A stretch of 64,000 bases of DNA, taken from the NCBI GenBank assembly GCA_963920635.1, contig OY987302.1, positions 29,177,278 to 29,241,277 on the forward strand. The letters are read 5' to 3'. Numbering within the stretch: the first letter of the stretch is position 1; each line of letters begins with the position of its first letter. The notes under the pieces are model-generated. The model ran no database searches, had not been told where the DNA came from, and saw only the letters and a program-made list of their open reading frames with translations. This stretch comes from Pseudeuparius sepicola (Eukaryota > Arthropoda > Insecta > Coleoptera > Anthribidae). Positions 45,410-58,777 of this stretch are shown here, piece after piece. The position numbers and the translations under genes were made by a program.

Positions 45410-46890
45410 AAACAACAAAAAATCCAAAGCACGATGCAAATTCACGGTGCAGCTAGCAAACGATCAATGACCGCATAAACAGAAGAATAATTATTGAGGC
45501 CTCAAATATCATTAAATCAAGAAAATTTCCCACACCACCCAGGTTAATGTTTACAACTATTTTCCCCTTGCGACCCTACAATTAGAAGGAACATTCAAGC
45601 ACAAGATGGTTTGATGGTTACTAGAGGCTCTGGAAATGCAATGGAATGCAGTTTCAAGTGGTCTCTACAACGTCTTTTCGGGAAAATGAAAAGTTTAATG
45701 TAACGTCAACTCACGACAAGGAAAATCAACACGAAGGGTCCTACACTATCAACTGTAGGAGTAATCATCCAAAGCAAACGGAGATACAGACCAACACCTG
45801 CCATCGAAGCTATATGCTGAGTTAGAAACCATAATACTGTTATTTAACAATTCCTTTATAGGTTCAGGCGGGCTATATCGAAACATTCTCAAAACACCTA
45901 CGAAGAAAGCAGGGGTAATTGGAAGAACTGTTAATAATATTTCACTTTGCTATTAACCTACAATGTAACTGATATAACACTGAATAATGTTTGTTCCCAA
46001 AAACCTTGTTGCCTCGTCCTTCGAACCAAAAATATACTACTTATTTTTGATGATTGATTATAATTGGTACTTCAAAAGATGAATTAATGCCTTACCAGAG
46101 ATTAAAGCCATAGATAGGCAAAAGCATTGTTGAAACCGTCCGCAAAAAATCCTGCTACACCAACTTTCAAACTTTAATTCAGGAGCGAAAACAAATTAAC
46201 ACAAATAAATTGTAATGTACTACAATTCTTAGGACTAGATACTAAGTTGAGGTATAGGTGTTTTCATTTAGTTATTAGTTTTAATATAAAATTTTATGCA
46301 AAATACATGGTGTAGCGTGCGGATAATTGACGGTCTATGTGTAGCTTTGAATGTGGCCTTACCTAAAAATATTTTTGACTATACACTAATGATTCAAAGT
46401 TAGGGCACTCAAAAAAAAATCTTAAATCTGATAGAGTACGCCACCCATAATACAACGGCATCATGGTCTTGGGATTTTCATGTTGGGTTGCAAAGTTATG
46501 TCAATTTTTGTGAAAAAAATATCAGAATACAGAGATTTCCTTGGTACACTCTAGAAAAATGTTCACTTATCAGTTACATCTCAAGAAAATTTAGTTTCAT
46601 CATATAGGGTGCTCTTAGTAGAACAGTGTACTTTACAACTTTCAAAAGACCATAACTGCTTTTTTTTTTCAAATGGAAAACCAGGTATATTAGAACTTTA
46701 TTAGAATGGGCATAATACTAGCTTTAAAATGATACTAATTTATATGGGGTTAATTTTGATACTTTTTAGGTTATTACAAGAAAACCCGTTTCTCAGTGTA
46801 ATTATTGTAATTTTTGAACAATATTTTAACAAAGTTGCAGTAGGTTTTCAAGAAAACACAAAATATAAAAATAAATAAATAAGGCGTTAT
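45410..46890. other. Intron sequence, no gene recognised
   Basis: No reading frame above background and no clear repeat. From about 46300 the sequence becomes very AT-rich up to family C. Confidence 0.4.
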
Positions 46891-46892
46891 TA

Positions 46893-47557
46893 TTTTGATA
46901 CTGGACACCTCATAAATATATGAAGGACAAGAAAAACAAATGGTTTCTATTTGTTTATTGGTGCTCCCAAGGGAGAGTATCTCATAGGCAGTGGTATGTG
47001 GATGGGGTAATTATTTCATGGCCTGCTATAATTTTTCAAAATAGCAAACTTTCAAGAAACCCTATTATCGATTTTTACGACAAAATAATATTAAGGAAAC
47101 TTGTTCAGAATGAAAAACCGAGTAGATTTGCAAAATTTCGAAAGTCTGGGTGTACTTTGATTTTTAGCATTTTCTCCCACTTTTTTCTTAGACAAGTGTC
47201 CTTCCTGTAGCTTTCAGATCAAAATGTTATTTTTCACAATGGACATGTTAATAACATTTTGACATGAAAGCTCCAGAAAAAAGATGGAAAAAGGGCTACA
47301 AATCAAAGTAGACCTAGATTTTGAAAGCTATTCAGTTTTTCATTCTGAACAAGTTCCCTTAATACAATTTTGTCGTAAAAAACGATAATAGGGTTTCTTG
47401 AAAATTCGCTATTTTAAAAATCATAGCAGGCCATGAAATAATTACCCTATCCAAATACCACCGCCTATGAGATACCCTCCCTTGGGACTACTAATAAAGA
47501 AATAGAGACCATTTGTTTTTCTTGACATTCATATATTTCCGAGGTGTCCACTGTATA
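46893..47557. mobile_element. Fold-back element, family C, complete
   Basis: The left arm (GATACTGGACACCTC, CCCAAGGGAGAGTATCTCATAG, ATTTCATGGCCTGCTAT, GAAACCCTATTATCG, GGAAACTTGTTCAGAATG) is mirrored to the right end (GAGGTGTCCACTGTATA). An inner palindrome (AAAATGTTATTTTTCACA, TTAATAACATTTTGACATG) lies at the centre. One-armed copies lie at 21350 and 50275. Confidence 0.88.
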
Positions 47558-48509
47558 CTATAATCAAAGTTTGTGATAATACAGTATTTTTTTGTAACAC
47601 GATTTTTTTATTTACATATGTGTTTTCTTGCTATTTGTAATTCTAATGTTTTAAGAAGAGTATGCCATGGAAACAAAAAAAAAAGTGATCCGTCTTTGTG
47701 TCAGAATAATTTATTGTTGGATAAACATGGGTAGAATAAATAATTTTAAATTATGATTACATTTATATTCAAAAAAATTATAAATAAAAAAAAATTAGTT
47801 CTGTAGTTTGATATGTCAAATTTTTTAATTCTGAGCAAGTTTTTCTAATAAAATTTTTCAATATTTTTATTTTTAAGCTGCTACCAGCGCGTATAAATTT
47901 TTTAAAGTTCAAGATACTAAAAATAGTTTTTGGGAGAAGCAAGAGCAGAATACAAAAAATTGGGTTTGTAATGCAAAAAAATTGTCATATACACCTATAA
48001 TACCACTTTGCCGTGGACACATTGTATATCTCATCATTTCAGGAGATTCAATTTGGTTGTTATTGTTACAGATCACCTTCTGGAAGTTTGGAAACATTCA
48101 AGGAAACATTAATGAAAGTTACGGATATGTTACACACCATTTGTAAAACAGGCCATATACAAAAGGACTGGTCCATATGTAAATGGTCTGACGATATTAG
48201 TCCATATGTATAAGAAGCCTTGTCCACTTATACCCGGTCTATATGCAATTGGACCATATATCACAGAGAGATTTAAATAAATACAGAATGTATGTGCAAT
48301 GTTTTCAGGCCATCATGTGGCGTCAGCCCCTTCTGAATTACCCTTTCTTTTTATATAGGCCCATCAAAGAAGGATATTACTTCCCTGGTATGTAGGTAGT
48401 ATTTTTGAGGAAAAAAGGGTAATTATTATTTAGTGTAGTGTACCCTAGATATATATTTTTTTCAAAATACTAAAAAGAAGGCGTATCGTTCTTTAGTGGG
48501 CCTATATAT

Positions 48510-49076
48510 AGAGGGTGTTTCAAAAAACAATGTAGAGGTTGCAAGAAACATGGAAAAATAAGATGAAAGGTTCATATAAAGGCGGGGTCGAAAACGCATA
48601 CCTAAAAAGATACAGGGTGTCGAAATTTAAATTTTATTTTATATTTTTCCAAATAACTTTTGACCGAATCGACAGATTAGCATGAAATCTTGTAACTGGT
48701 GTTATTTGGGAGGCGAGGAATTCAAATGATTTAAGACGTTATAAATTTTTGGGTATAGATGTATCATTTTTCCTGACGTAAATATGTTTTCCTCTTTAAA
48801 ATGTTCATGTAACATTTCTATCGAAGTTCGCATTCTTTCAGAATTGGGTTTGGCTAGGCACGACAGCGCTTTTAAGTGAAAATTGTTTATTTAATACCAA
48901 ATTTTTCATTCAAAAGTTATTTGTAAAAATATGAAATAAAATTTAAATTTCGACACCCTGTATTTTTTTAGATACCTATGCGTTTTTGACCCGACCTTTA
49001 TATGAACTTCTCATCTTATTTTTCCATGTTCTTTCAGCCCTAGAAACCAGTACAATGTTTTTTAAACAACCTGCAA
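48510..49076. mobile_element. Fold-back element, family F
   Basis: The left arm GAGGGTGTTTCAAAAAACA, AAAAGATACAGGGTGTCG and AATTTAAATTTTATTTTATA is mirrored by TTAAATTTCGACACCCTGTA and TTGTTTTTTAAACAACC at the right. Looser inverted similarity (GGTCCATATGTAAATGG against CATTTACATACGGTC) continues outside, at about 48170-48250 and 49105-49215, so it may sit inside an older palindrome. Confidence 0.75.
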
Positions 49077-49239
49077 AAAGGTAAATTCACTGCAATTGAA
49101 CATATACAGCCTGAACACAACAGTCCGTATGTTAACGGTCTAGCCCGTATATGAAATATCATGTCATTTACATACGGTCTGCGCCATTTAGGCATATATG
49201 GACTGTAACAGATACACTGCCACTGACAAATCATGCAGT

Positions 49240-51770
49240 ACGAATTGTGATTAGGGTTGCCAACTCACTGTTTTGGTAAATCGAGATACTGTGTTAAAAA
49301 AATCGGGATTAGACGAAAAAAATCGGGACACTTTTTTTTCGATTTTTTTTTATTTAATATAGTGTACAACAAGTATTATCACAGAAATTCGCAGTAGATT
49401 TTCTGTGGTAATATTTTATTACCCGAATGTGCCCGAACAGACTGGTGACTCTCATGCTGTTGCGGCCAATGGCGGGGTTTCTGGTGGGGACAGGAGTAGG
49501 GAGGGATAGCAAAAGATAAATTAATAATCGATTCTTCTCTTTCATTCCCCTCATCACTATCATCCTCCACCCTCGTCTTCCCCGATTCCGTTTGAAGCCA
49601 TGAGTGTAGCCCGCGACCTGTTGGCTGCGCGAGTGAGTGATCCAGAACACCCACCAAAGTAAAATGTGTTAGAGGGGAGCTTTGGCGGTTTCCTCTTTCT
49701 CAACTTGATATCCTCTATATTGTTCAAATTGTGTGTGTAATAAAAGTTGTCTGTGGGCACAAGGCACAATAGCAAAAATATAAGTCATGCTTTCATTGTT
49801 TGCGGAAAATTTTAAAGTTGCGGGAAAATAGTGTCCCGCAGCACTACACTCTAATGTAATAGAATTTCAGTTAAGTGATCATAGAGCACAAACATTGAGG
49901 TTAGTGCTCAACAAAGGGTTGTTCAACAGCAGTTTTGAAAACAGGTTATCAACAAGAGCCAAGTGAACAAGGCAAGATTTAGGAATCATATAGATAATGA
50001 AGACTGGACTGATGTTATCAAGGAAGAATACCCTGTAAAAGTGACAGCAGATATTTTTTATAGAACCATAAACCATTAGTAAGTATCAGCTATTCAGGAT
50101 TTCAAATAGTTTAAATAGTAGGGTTGAATGATCTCATAGTAAGGAGCTAAAACCTCGTAAGAATGAGTTGGACACTGTTTTTAATTTGTTAACTTTTGAT
50201 CACACAAATAACCTAAAACTTATGTACAAACAAAAAAGAGTAGAATAGATGATAATGATAATAAATATAAAAAACAAACTCTAGCATACTCTCCTTTGGA
50301 AACTACCAATAAAAAAATAGAGGCCATTTGTTTTCCTTGTCCTTCATATATTTCTGAGGTGCCCAGTAAAAAATTGGAACACACTGTATATTTCTTGCTT
50401 TAATCGTAATGTGACACAGATGAAACTTATGAATTCTTAAAATTCTGGATACTGAGCTCTAACTAACTCTCCCTGCAAATAATTCGTGTGCTCTTGTGCA
50501 AACTACCACACTCACAATTTATTGAATTCGGTTTATTCTACCCTTCGGTCCTTGCTTTCATGTTCTTAAGACACTAATTTTTAATACATAATCTCACATC
50601 TTTCTTCCGACTTACCTCTAAATTATTGAAAATTCATTCAATAACTAAATACTACAATTTTTATCATTATTGTAGGTCAGTGTAGTAGATGTGAAACTTC
50701 ATTAGAAGTAGCGTCATTACTATTTAGTGTACATTTTAGTTTCCGGAAAGCGTTTTAAACATTTTTTACTCAAAGAAATGGTTGACTGCAAGAAAATGAT
50801 GTGATAAGGCCTGCATTTTATTTTTTAGATTTGTTGAATATTAAATGCCACCATTTTGTAAATATTGTTTGAAAATTACAATATACTAGGAAACTGATGA
50901 AGATATCGGTTTGAACCTTTGGTATTTTGTGTTGTAAATTTAATCTACTCTTCGATTATAACAATATAAATATATCGTTGCATTTAAAATTTCGGAGAAA
51001 ATTGTAATAAAAGGGAAATTTTTCAAATTGCGCCCTCTAGCGGTGACCACGAAATTTGAAACAACCTTACTGGACAATCATTTAATAGAAGAAGGAAAGC
51101 TCTCTTCAACAAGCCCAAATTCGTCCAATTCAGTTAAGCCAAACCGGAGTTAGCAGCATTTTTTCAAGTCAAGGTTTATGTGCCCGCTGCACCTCTAATT
51201 GAAGAGCTAGAGTAAGAAATTCTTAACGAAAATTATTCAGAATTTACTGAAGAGTGCAATAAAATTATTTTTCATATACCTTTATTAGTCATTTTTTTGA
51301 GAAAATTCTGATTATTATTTTTATCTGTTGAAAGTATTACTAGTTTAATTCTGAGAGGATACTTTCGAGCCATAAATTTTTGTATTCTTTTCTATTTTGT
51401 ATACCATATTCGTATTTTTATTCGTATCAATATACTTGTTAAATTATTATCTGCTGTGTTTTAACTAGAGCGAGCACCACAGTTTTATCTATTTTGTTGC
51501 ACTTTTTATGAGGAAAATCGGTCAAAATCCAACAATCCAATTTATCTAACTAAAGTGATTTATGACAGAATCAAACTCACAACTAAATCTCGGTCGGTGG
51601 TAAATTATGGCAATTGATTCACTGTAAATTATTTTATGATATAAACTTTTAATTGTTAAGATATTCTCGAGTGGCCCTCTTTAAATATATATATTTTCAA
51701 AATTAAAGAGATCCACTAAGCAATAGCGACTACCTAGTGAAATGTAATAACATCTGAATAATAGACTTAC
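49240..51770. other. Intron sequence with a family C fragment, no gene recognised
   Basis: 50275-50397 is one arm of fold-back family C (ACTCTCCTTTGGAAAC to GGAACACACTGTATA). 49260-49340 has AAATCGGGA words and poly-T. The rest shows no gene or clear repeat. The SF3B3 exon begins at 51771. Confidence 0.45.
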
Positions 51771-53015
51771 CTTATTTTCACACTTTCGTAGCAATTTCTT
51801 CTTTCCCAAATCATATAACCTTAACATCTTTCCAATGCCAGCTAATAATCTACCATTATATGCAGACAATGCTGAAGGTACGTCATCAACAGGAGTCCTA
51901 TGTACTAATTCCAAATCCCTTTCCAATCCATTAATTTTGTAAGTATCCAGATATCCCAAATTACACTGCTTTGGGTTTAACTGCAAATCTTTGGCTATTC
52001 CAACAATAAGAAACCATTGATGGTCTGGTTGATTATGAAATTTTACAAGAGCTAATGACATAGCAGATTCATTCTGTTCTAAATTAACTGTTTTAAAAAG
52101 GGTTCCATGGACAGGATCCATTATTTTAATTGTCGAAGCCCACATATTATGACCGGCTTTGGGAGCAGAAAACATGTTTTCAGGCAAATCTTCATTTAGA
52201 AATGATTCCGCCATTTCCTTAGCTAGTTCTTGCTCTTCTTCTCCAGCAGCTTCCTTCATTTCTTCAGACATTTGATATCGCCTTTGTTTCTTGGCGTCGT
52301 CTGTATATGCATTGTGCTCTGTTTCCAATAATACTATGTTACTGTAGTCAGGGTGAATTACAAATTTTCTGGGTGTGTACTCAAGAGGAAAAGAAACTTG
52401 ATTAAACACTGCTCCAAGCTTTTCTAGTGCCAAAATTCGAAGAGTGTTTGTTGAAATAGCAACAATCCCTTCTGGGCACTGTTCTGAACTAAACCCAGAA
52501 GCATATTCAAGACATTCATAAGACAATGGAGTCAAATAAAATCTGCTTTGGTAGTAATAACTTAACCACGAGCGACTACTCATTGCTAATACAGCTTCTG
52601 ATTGCTGCATCTTTATCCTAAATAATTTTACAGGTCTAGATCCTAGATATCTTGTTCTTGTATCACTCAGATCACCTGTTACTGGATCCAAAACTATACG
52701 TAATAATGCTCCATTTTGCAAGCCGATGTTTAGATATAGTGTATTTGTGTTGTTAACTGTAGTATTGTCTGAATCCCTGTCTGAACAACCCATTTCCACA
52801 ATACATAATGATTCAGCACATGAAGGTAACATTTGCATAGTGCGGGGAGCTAAACAATTACTTGGATCCAATGAAATTATCCTAACAGTGTTATCTGCCA
52901 ATCCTACAGCTAAAAACCATGACCGTTGTTCTCCAGAAGGAACGTTTGCTAAGGCCATGCAAACCACATCTGAATTCATTCTTTTTCTTTCTTTGTATTC
53001 ATGTAGTTGCCCAGT
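51771..53015 (-). CDS. SF3B3: SF3B3 large central exon
   Basis: The 1245-nt exon (415 codons, phase 0 at both ends) runs from acceptor TTTTTTTCAG (before 53015) to donor AAG|GTAAGT (after 51771). It encodes the middle of SF3B3: MNSDVVCMALANVPSGEQRS, FLAVGLADNTVRIISLDPS, LYLNIGLQNGALLRI, LSDTRTRYLGSRPVKLFR, MSSRSWLSYYYQSRF, CPEGIVAISTNTLRILALEK, PRKFVIHPDYSNI and MLRLYDLGKKKLLRKCENK, in the family order without gaps. The Lys/Glu-rich, propeller-connecting segment MSEEMKEAAGEEEQELAKEM is present. These residues form propeller strands that hold SF3B1 and SF3B5 in the complex. Compared with what I know of the family, conservation is high and there is no stop or frameshift. Confidence 0.97.
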
Positions 53016-53039
53016 CTGAAATTTTTTTATTGCTATATT

Positions 53040-55310
53040 TACATATACACAAGGTGTCCCAAAAGTAATCCGCTATACATCTACTGATAAAAAATCAGAA
53101 GAATTCCTATGCATATTTGGTTTCTTAAGAATCCATATAATCTGAGAAGAGTTCTATGAATATGGGACATTTTCTATCAGTGGTTGGCTTATGGCGGTTT
53201 ACTTTAGGATCAGACCCAGGATGCCACATCTAAGTACCACACTCAATATCTCACTTCATTTTCAACCAATTAGTCTTCTTTCAAATTACTGACAAAAATT
53301 GAATTGACTAAACCCTTATTTTTTGACGAACTACTTAAGTTTATTAAAAATGATTTGCAAAAACTAAAACATCACTTAATATTTCTACAGGGTGATCCAA
53401 ACTGTAGGCCCCAGGCCTACTGCGGAAACACGAAAACTGAAAATAAGATTTTGAACAGGGGTTCTTAAATGGGGCATACTAAGGTCCTATGAAGAACAAA
53501 AATTTACTATCAATATTTTGTACTGTACCTATTTTATTTACAAGGAAATTATCTATAAAAAGTCCTGAAGAAAGTATCGATATCTTTTACCATTTAAAGT
53601 CCGACAAACGAAAGAAGTCTAATGAAAAACTCAGTCTAAGCGCCATCCGTATGTTATTAATGTGGGCGTAGGCGGATAGACTGAGTTTTTCATTGGACTT
53701 CTTTCGTTTGTCGGATTGTAGGTGTTTTGTATAAAAAAAATAGTTTTGTGATCAATAGTATATTTCAAATTAAAGATTTTGAAACTGAATAAGCCATCTT
53801 CAGTGTCACCTATAATAAGTGTATCCTTAAGGTAAAGAACAATTAATATTGAAAAAAGGGGGACGTACTTGTCGAATACAAACTTTAAAATTTGGGAAGG
53901 TAGCCTGTTATAACCTCAAACAGGTTTCTTAAATTGTAAAAATTTGACAATGGGTTGTGGTCACATACCTGTATATTAACATATACCGCTTTTGACCCTA
54001 TTGCGCACGGCAAGGTGCAAGGAACGAAAAGAGATTAAATTCGCCGCCATTTTTAACCCTATATTGACAGTTTGAATGGTGACTACCTTATTCCTTGTTT
54101 TTTTTTATACAGTATGAATGAAATTGCATTATACTTTTTGAAGGTGCCGGTAAAATCATAAAAGTCACCGTGACATGCTTTTTTGATGACAGATGCGTTT
54201 TTAGTTTTTAATCGCGATTTTTTCTTTTATATTTTGTACGGTTAATCGCTTTTCGTTTTCATATTTACGAGATCAAAACATGACTTGGTGCAAATGCAAA
54301 GAGACTTTTACATCCAGATTGTGAAATTACATTGAAAAACAGTGAAATACTATTGTTTTCTCATTGATATTTTCTGATTTCTTGCCGATTTTTAGGTTTT
54401 TAAGAGAAGACACTAAATTTAAAAAATGGCTAAGTACTCTAGGTTTCGTCGACAATAATAATATTATATTCAAGAAATTCAAGAAGTAACTCATGGAGAT
54501 GAGGACATTGTAATTCTCGATACAACGAAGAGAGCCGCATTTCTGGAGCAAATAGACTTAACCGAAGAAATTCAGCAGCAAAAGTAAACCTGTTAACTGC
54601 AGATCACCGCCTGCAAAATTATTGAAGCTTATCAAAGAAGATCATAATAAAAAATCACTGCACTTTCATTTTTGAAGCAAAGATTAAAGTGGTAGAAGTT
54701 GAAGTTACCAAGTTTTCTTCTGCTTGTATTTTTTAAACAAACAAAAAGAAAACGTTCTAATAAATAATTATACTAAGTGTATGAAAATGTTAGGTAGGTA
54801 ATTAACCCCAACTGACATTTCAATCAGAAAGATTACTCTCCTTCACAACATGCTGTTCTCTGTTCGCTTGTTTGTATTTTTATGAAAATTTAACCATAAG
54901 GGAAGATAGATCATTTGCCTGATCGCGCACTTTGCGAAAAATTCTCACAAAAATTTGACTTACAACAAAATTTAGTCCCCTCTATTTGCCCAAATTGACC
55001 ATATTATTTGTCGAAAATGTACTGTACACTGTAAATCTACACCAGGAATCGTACTTATTATAAATACTTATAATACTGTGTATATTTTGTTACTTGTTAC
55101 TGCTTTAATTGTCTGTTAAACAAATGTACCTACTTAGGTACCCAATTATTGAAACAAAGTTCACAAATGTATTTAATTATAATTAAAAGAAGGTTGAACA
55201 TCTATTAGAAAAGATAAACTAAGCCAAAGTGCAGACTGTTCTATACTGCATAGACCCATTGAACCGTCCCGCTGCAGCGTTGCCACATTTGCACAGGGCT
55301 TGTAAGCTTG
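53040..55310. other. Intron sequence, no gene; includes a short palindrome
   Basis: The intron between the 51771-53015 and 61152-61304 exons. 53600-53718 is a tight palindrome: GTCCGACAAACGAAAGAAGTC and AATGAAAAACTCAGTCTAAGCG against GACTGAGTTTTTCATTGGAC and CGTTTGTCGG. ACAAGGTGTCCCAAAAGTAAT at 53050 looks like a single mariner-type end. Otherwise AT-rich and gene-free. Confidence 0.6.
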
Positions 55311-55311
55311 A

Positions 55312-55712
55312 GAAGGTTGTGGCAAAATGTGCCCCAAAACACCTGTTAACTCCAAAATTCAAAAAATAAAATTTTCAACTAACGCTTTCAAAGTGGAAAG
55401 TATGAATCAAAAAATGTTCGCTTTCAAAATGGAACGAATTGAACTTGACAAAATTTTGAAATCCATATTTCAGCAATATCCATTAGGCATTTTTTCTTAA
55501 TTTTGATCATACAATTCATCTGTAAAACATTTAAATGCGGTAGACGATAATTTTATTTTTCGAATTTTGCCGATTTCAACGCAAACGATTGATTTTATCG
55601 TTATGAAACAAGAGTAGGTACCCTTTTATTTCAAAATAAAAAGATACACTAAACTGATGAACCTGCGAGACCAAAAAGATTACCTCAAAAAAGTTATGAG
55701 TATAAAACCCAT
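55312..55712. repeat. Fold-back family B copy
   Basis: AAAATGTGCCCCAAAACACC, then CTTTCAAAATGGAACGAATTG, match the interior of the left arm at 11440-11640. TTGCCGATTTCAACGCAAACG and ACAAGAGTAGGTACCC at 55565-55625 match the opposite arm, so the copy is a shortened palindrome. Confidence 0.75.
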
Positions 55713-56919
55713 TGTGCTACCCTGCTCCTCCGCCTCTGGTCGATAGGAATAAATTGTTTTTACACAAAATTGTTGTACTTCGGTTACTAAAGAACTGCAC
55801 CAAGTTTCATTTAAATTGCATAACTTCTGTAGAAGTTATTGTGATAAAGATGTTTTTCAAACTATACATTTATCACCCTGTAACTTTCTTCCCATGTTTA
55901 TAGGAAACTTTTTGTTCAAAATGACATTTTCTACCTGTCACAATACGTTGGCACCATAATTTAGAAACACCCAGCCTATACGTATATGGAAGAGTATGTA
56001 GGGTGCATAAAGGAATAAATTGGTCTATTTAGCTCTTAGACAGGGGAGGGGAGAGAGGACGCATAATCCGGCCAAATTGAGTGTGCCCAGTTCGGCACCA
56101 CCAGTGGCGTATCGCGTGGGACTGGTAAAGAATGAAAAATGTCTATAAAGCATTACTGTTGGTTTGTAAAGGGACCAAATTTCGACAAAGCAACACAATT
56201 TTAGTTGTTTGAGGCGGTATACAAATAATACAATGTATTTTTTCCTCGAAGCTATTTTTCTAACTATAAATATTTACCTAAGAAAGGTTATTGCTGATAC
56301 TTTCTGTTCACCTCAACTTTTGCAACCAAAAGCTGAACAAAACACCATTATGATGCCACAAAAATAACAATGTCTTCAGTCCGTACAAGCACAAAATCAC
56401 AAAAACTAAACCTGCTGTCACACATGACGTTTGGCACCAAATTATGGCGTCGCATTGATATTTGGGCACACTCTCTGCTATGGTCTGTATATACACGTTA
56501 CGCATCCTCTCCCCTCCCTTGTCTAAGATTTAGCTACTCTTTGCAAATACGACACTAGGCATCGCAACGCCAAGAAATATTTTTTTGCACCAAGGTACCA
56601 CTTTTGTTCCATCGTTCGAAAGCCCTAATTTTTCTGAACATTTTTCATTAATGCCTTTTTTTCCTTTTTCTCCTCCGTTAAAAAGTTATTCTTCAAAAAC
56701 GCATTTAAAATATTAATTTTTGTTAATCGCCATTACCAGGGATGACATAGCGTTTTCAATGATTTTATTTTTGGAGATATTCAACTGTCCTTTTAACTTG
56801 TTTGAAAGATCTTCAAACCGCGACTTTTGACCTTACTGTTGTTAACATGCAAATCTAGGATCGGCTATGATTTTTTATACTCCCAATTTTCAGTAAATGC
56901 AATTACTATTTTTTTTTGT

Positions 56920-57800
56920 TTAAAATCAGACACCACAGCCTTGATCAGGATACCACAGAATATCTATATACCAAATTTTAACAAAAAATATACAGGGAGT
57001 TCTATTCTACAGGATTCCAAAATAGGAATTTTAAATTAATCTGGCGGGTCAAGTGTCAAGTATGCCATGGAATTACCTCAAAACAGTTGAATGGTCAACA
57101 GGACCAGACAGGGTCTTGGTATTCAAAGATGCAATAACAAATATACAGGTTGTTTCTCTTTGTGCCAACTCAAAGTGCTAATTTTTTTTAAACTTTACCT
57201 ATATGGATCGAGAGCCATAAAAATCGATTAGGTGTATCAAAACCGCCGCAGAAATTATAACTGAGTCTAAAATTTAGAGAAGCCTGCCAGACAGTAAGCC
57301 CAGATGAGTTAAGTCGGGTAGTGTGCACAACAGAAACCCATAGAAAAATTGTTTAATTTTATTAGACGATGGCTTTGTCGAGAAAAGTCCAATAATTTAA
57401 ATCGTTTTTACTTGTTGGATGATATTTTGTAAAAAATAAATTATTTTTTTATTTATTAATACATTTTCAACAATTTATAATAGTTTTAGGGTGCATTTGA
57501 CCCGTATAAAGTTTAAAAAATTCAGCACTTTGAGATGGCACAAAGAAAAACGAAATGTATATTTGTTATTGGATATTTGCACACCAATAGGTACCTCGAG
57601 TGGTCCTGTAGACCATACAACTGTTTTGAGGTAATTCCATGGCATACTTAACTATTGACTTGCCAGATGCTTTTAAAATTCCTATTTTGCTAAATTTTGA
57701 CACCCTGTAGAATAGAACTTATATTTTTTGTTCGAACTTGGTATAACATGGGTGTTCTGTGGGGTTCTAGTTAACGCTTTGGTGTCAGATTTTAAACAAA
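56920..57800. mobile_element. Fold-back element, family A, uninterrupted copy
   Basis: The left arm AAAATCAGACACCACAGCC, ATACAGGGAGTTCTATTCTAC, GTTGAATGGTCAACAGGACC; the right arm CACACCAATAGGTACC, TGGTCCTGTAGACC, ACACCCTGTAGAATAGAAC, GGTGTCAGATTTTAAAC. The loop includes the empty hAT target GTAGTGTG (57318-57325). Confidence 0.85.
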
Positions 57801-57988
57801 AAAATCGCTAAATGCATTTAGTGAAAATAGGATCTTTCAAACAAATAAAAGGTAAATGAAATATCTCTAAAAATAAAATCATCGAGAACGTTACATCATC
57901 TTTGGAAATTGCGATTAACATAAATTAATATTTTAATGCATTTTTGAAGAATAACTATAATAATGGAAGAGACTAAAGAAAAATGGCA

Positions 57989-58565
57989 TTAACATGTTGA
58001 CTGCCATGTGTATATATATTATGCACATCGAACTTGCCCACTGCGCCATTTGCATATATAATATTCACAGGCAGCACTTTATGTCAGGCCGCGTATCTAG
58101 AATATGTGCACATGTACCGTGCATTTCTTATGGGGAATTTGTTGGTGCGGCCTGGGATTAACACCATCTCACTTGGTCTGGTAATATCTTACTATTTAGG
58201 TTTTTGTTACAAATTATCTGTGGTAACATTTGATTTAGGTCCATAAGGTACCTATTTATTCTTATAAATAACTAACTAAATACAGGAAAATAAATGATCT
58301 TCTTCCCTTCTCAAGTTATATTATATTCTGTCTACATGTCCTTTTCATGTTCACAATGCGTGAATATAATATATGCACACGGTGTATGTTTGAAATGATG
58401 TAATCAAGCGCCATGTGCATATATTTTATACACGCCTCTATTGCATACTATAATTATAAATATTTATTGACTCAAACTATTTTGCTCTTAAAATGTAAAA
58501 GTGGCTACAATTTTGAATAAAACTACTTCGGAGCAAGAAATTCGCTTCGGCAGTCAATGTGTTAA
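57989..58565. mobile_element. TTAA-flanked piggyBac-like non-autonomous element
   Basis: TTAA at 57989-57992 and 58562-58565 enclose an element starting CATGTTGACTGCC and ending GGCAGTCAATGTG, 13-bp inverted ends with one mismatch. It interrupts the right arm of the surrounding palindrome, since AAATGGCA before it and AAAATGAAGG after it continue the mirror sequence of 56640-56670. No transposase. Confidence 0.75.
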
Positions 58566-58777
58566 TAAAAAATGAAGGCTTTCGAGCGATCTAGCAAAAG
58601 TGGTATGTTGGTGGAAAAAATATTTCTTGACGTCGCGACGCCTAGCCTCGTATTTGCAAAGATTCGCTAAATGAGCCAATTTATTCCTGTATACACTCTA
58701 TATCATCTCCCATGTATAATATCTCCATATCTTTGACCGTATTCCACCAAGAGAGGCTGGGCGTCTAAAAATGATCA

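Larger units (their letters stand above)
55960..58735. mobile_element. Large nested palindrome
   Basis: Outer arms: GGACGCCTATGC-like words aside, CACTAGGCATCGCAACGCCAAG at about 56555 is mirrored by CTTGACGTCGCGACGCCTAG at 58626. GATTTTATTTTTGGAGATATTC at 56760 is mirrored by GAAATATCTCTAAAAATAAAATC at 57858. CAAACAAATAAAAGG matches the inverse at 56790-56815. A smaller palindrome (TTAGACAGGGGAGGGGAG at 56036 against CTCCCCTCCCTTGTCTAA at 56508) lies in the left arm. The centre is a family A fold-back and the right arm is split by a TTAA element. Confidence 0.75.
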
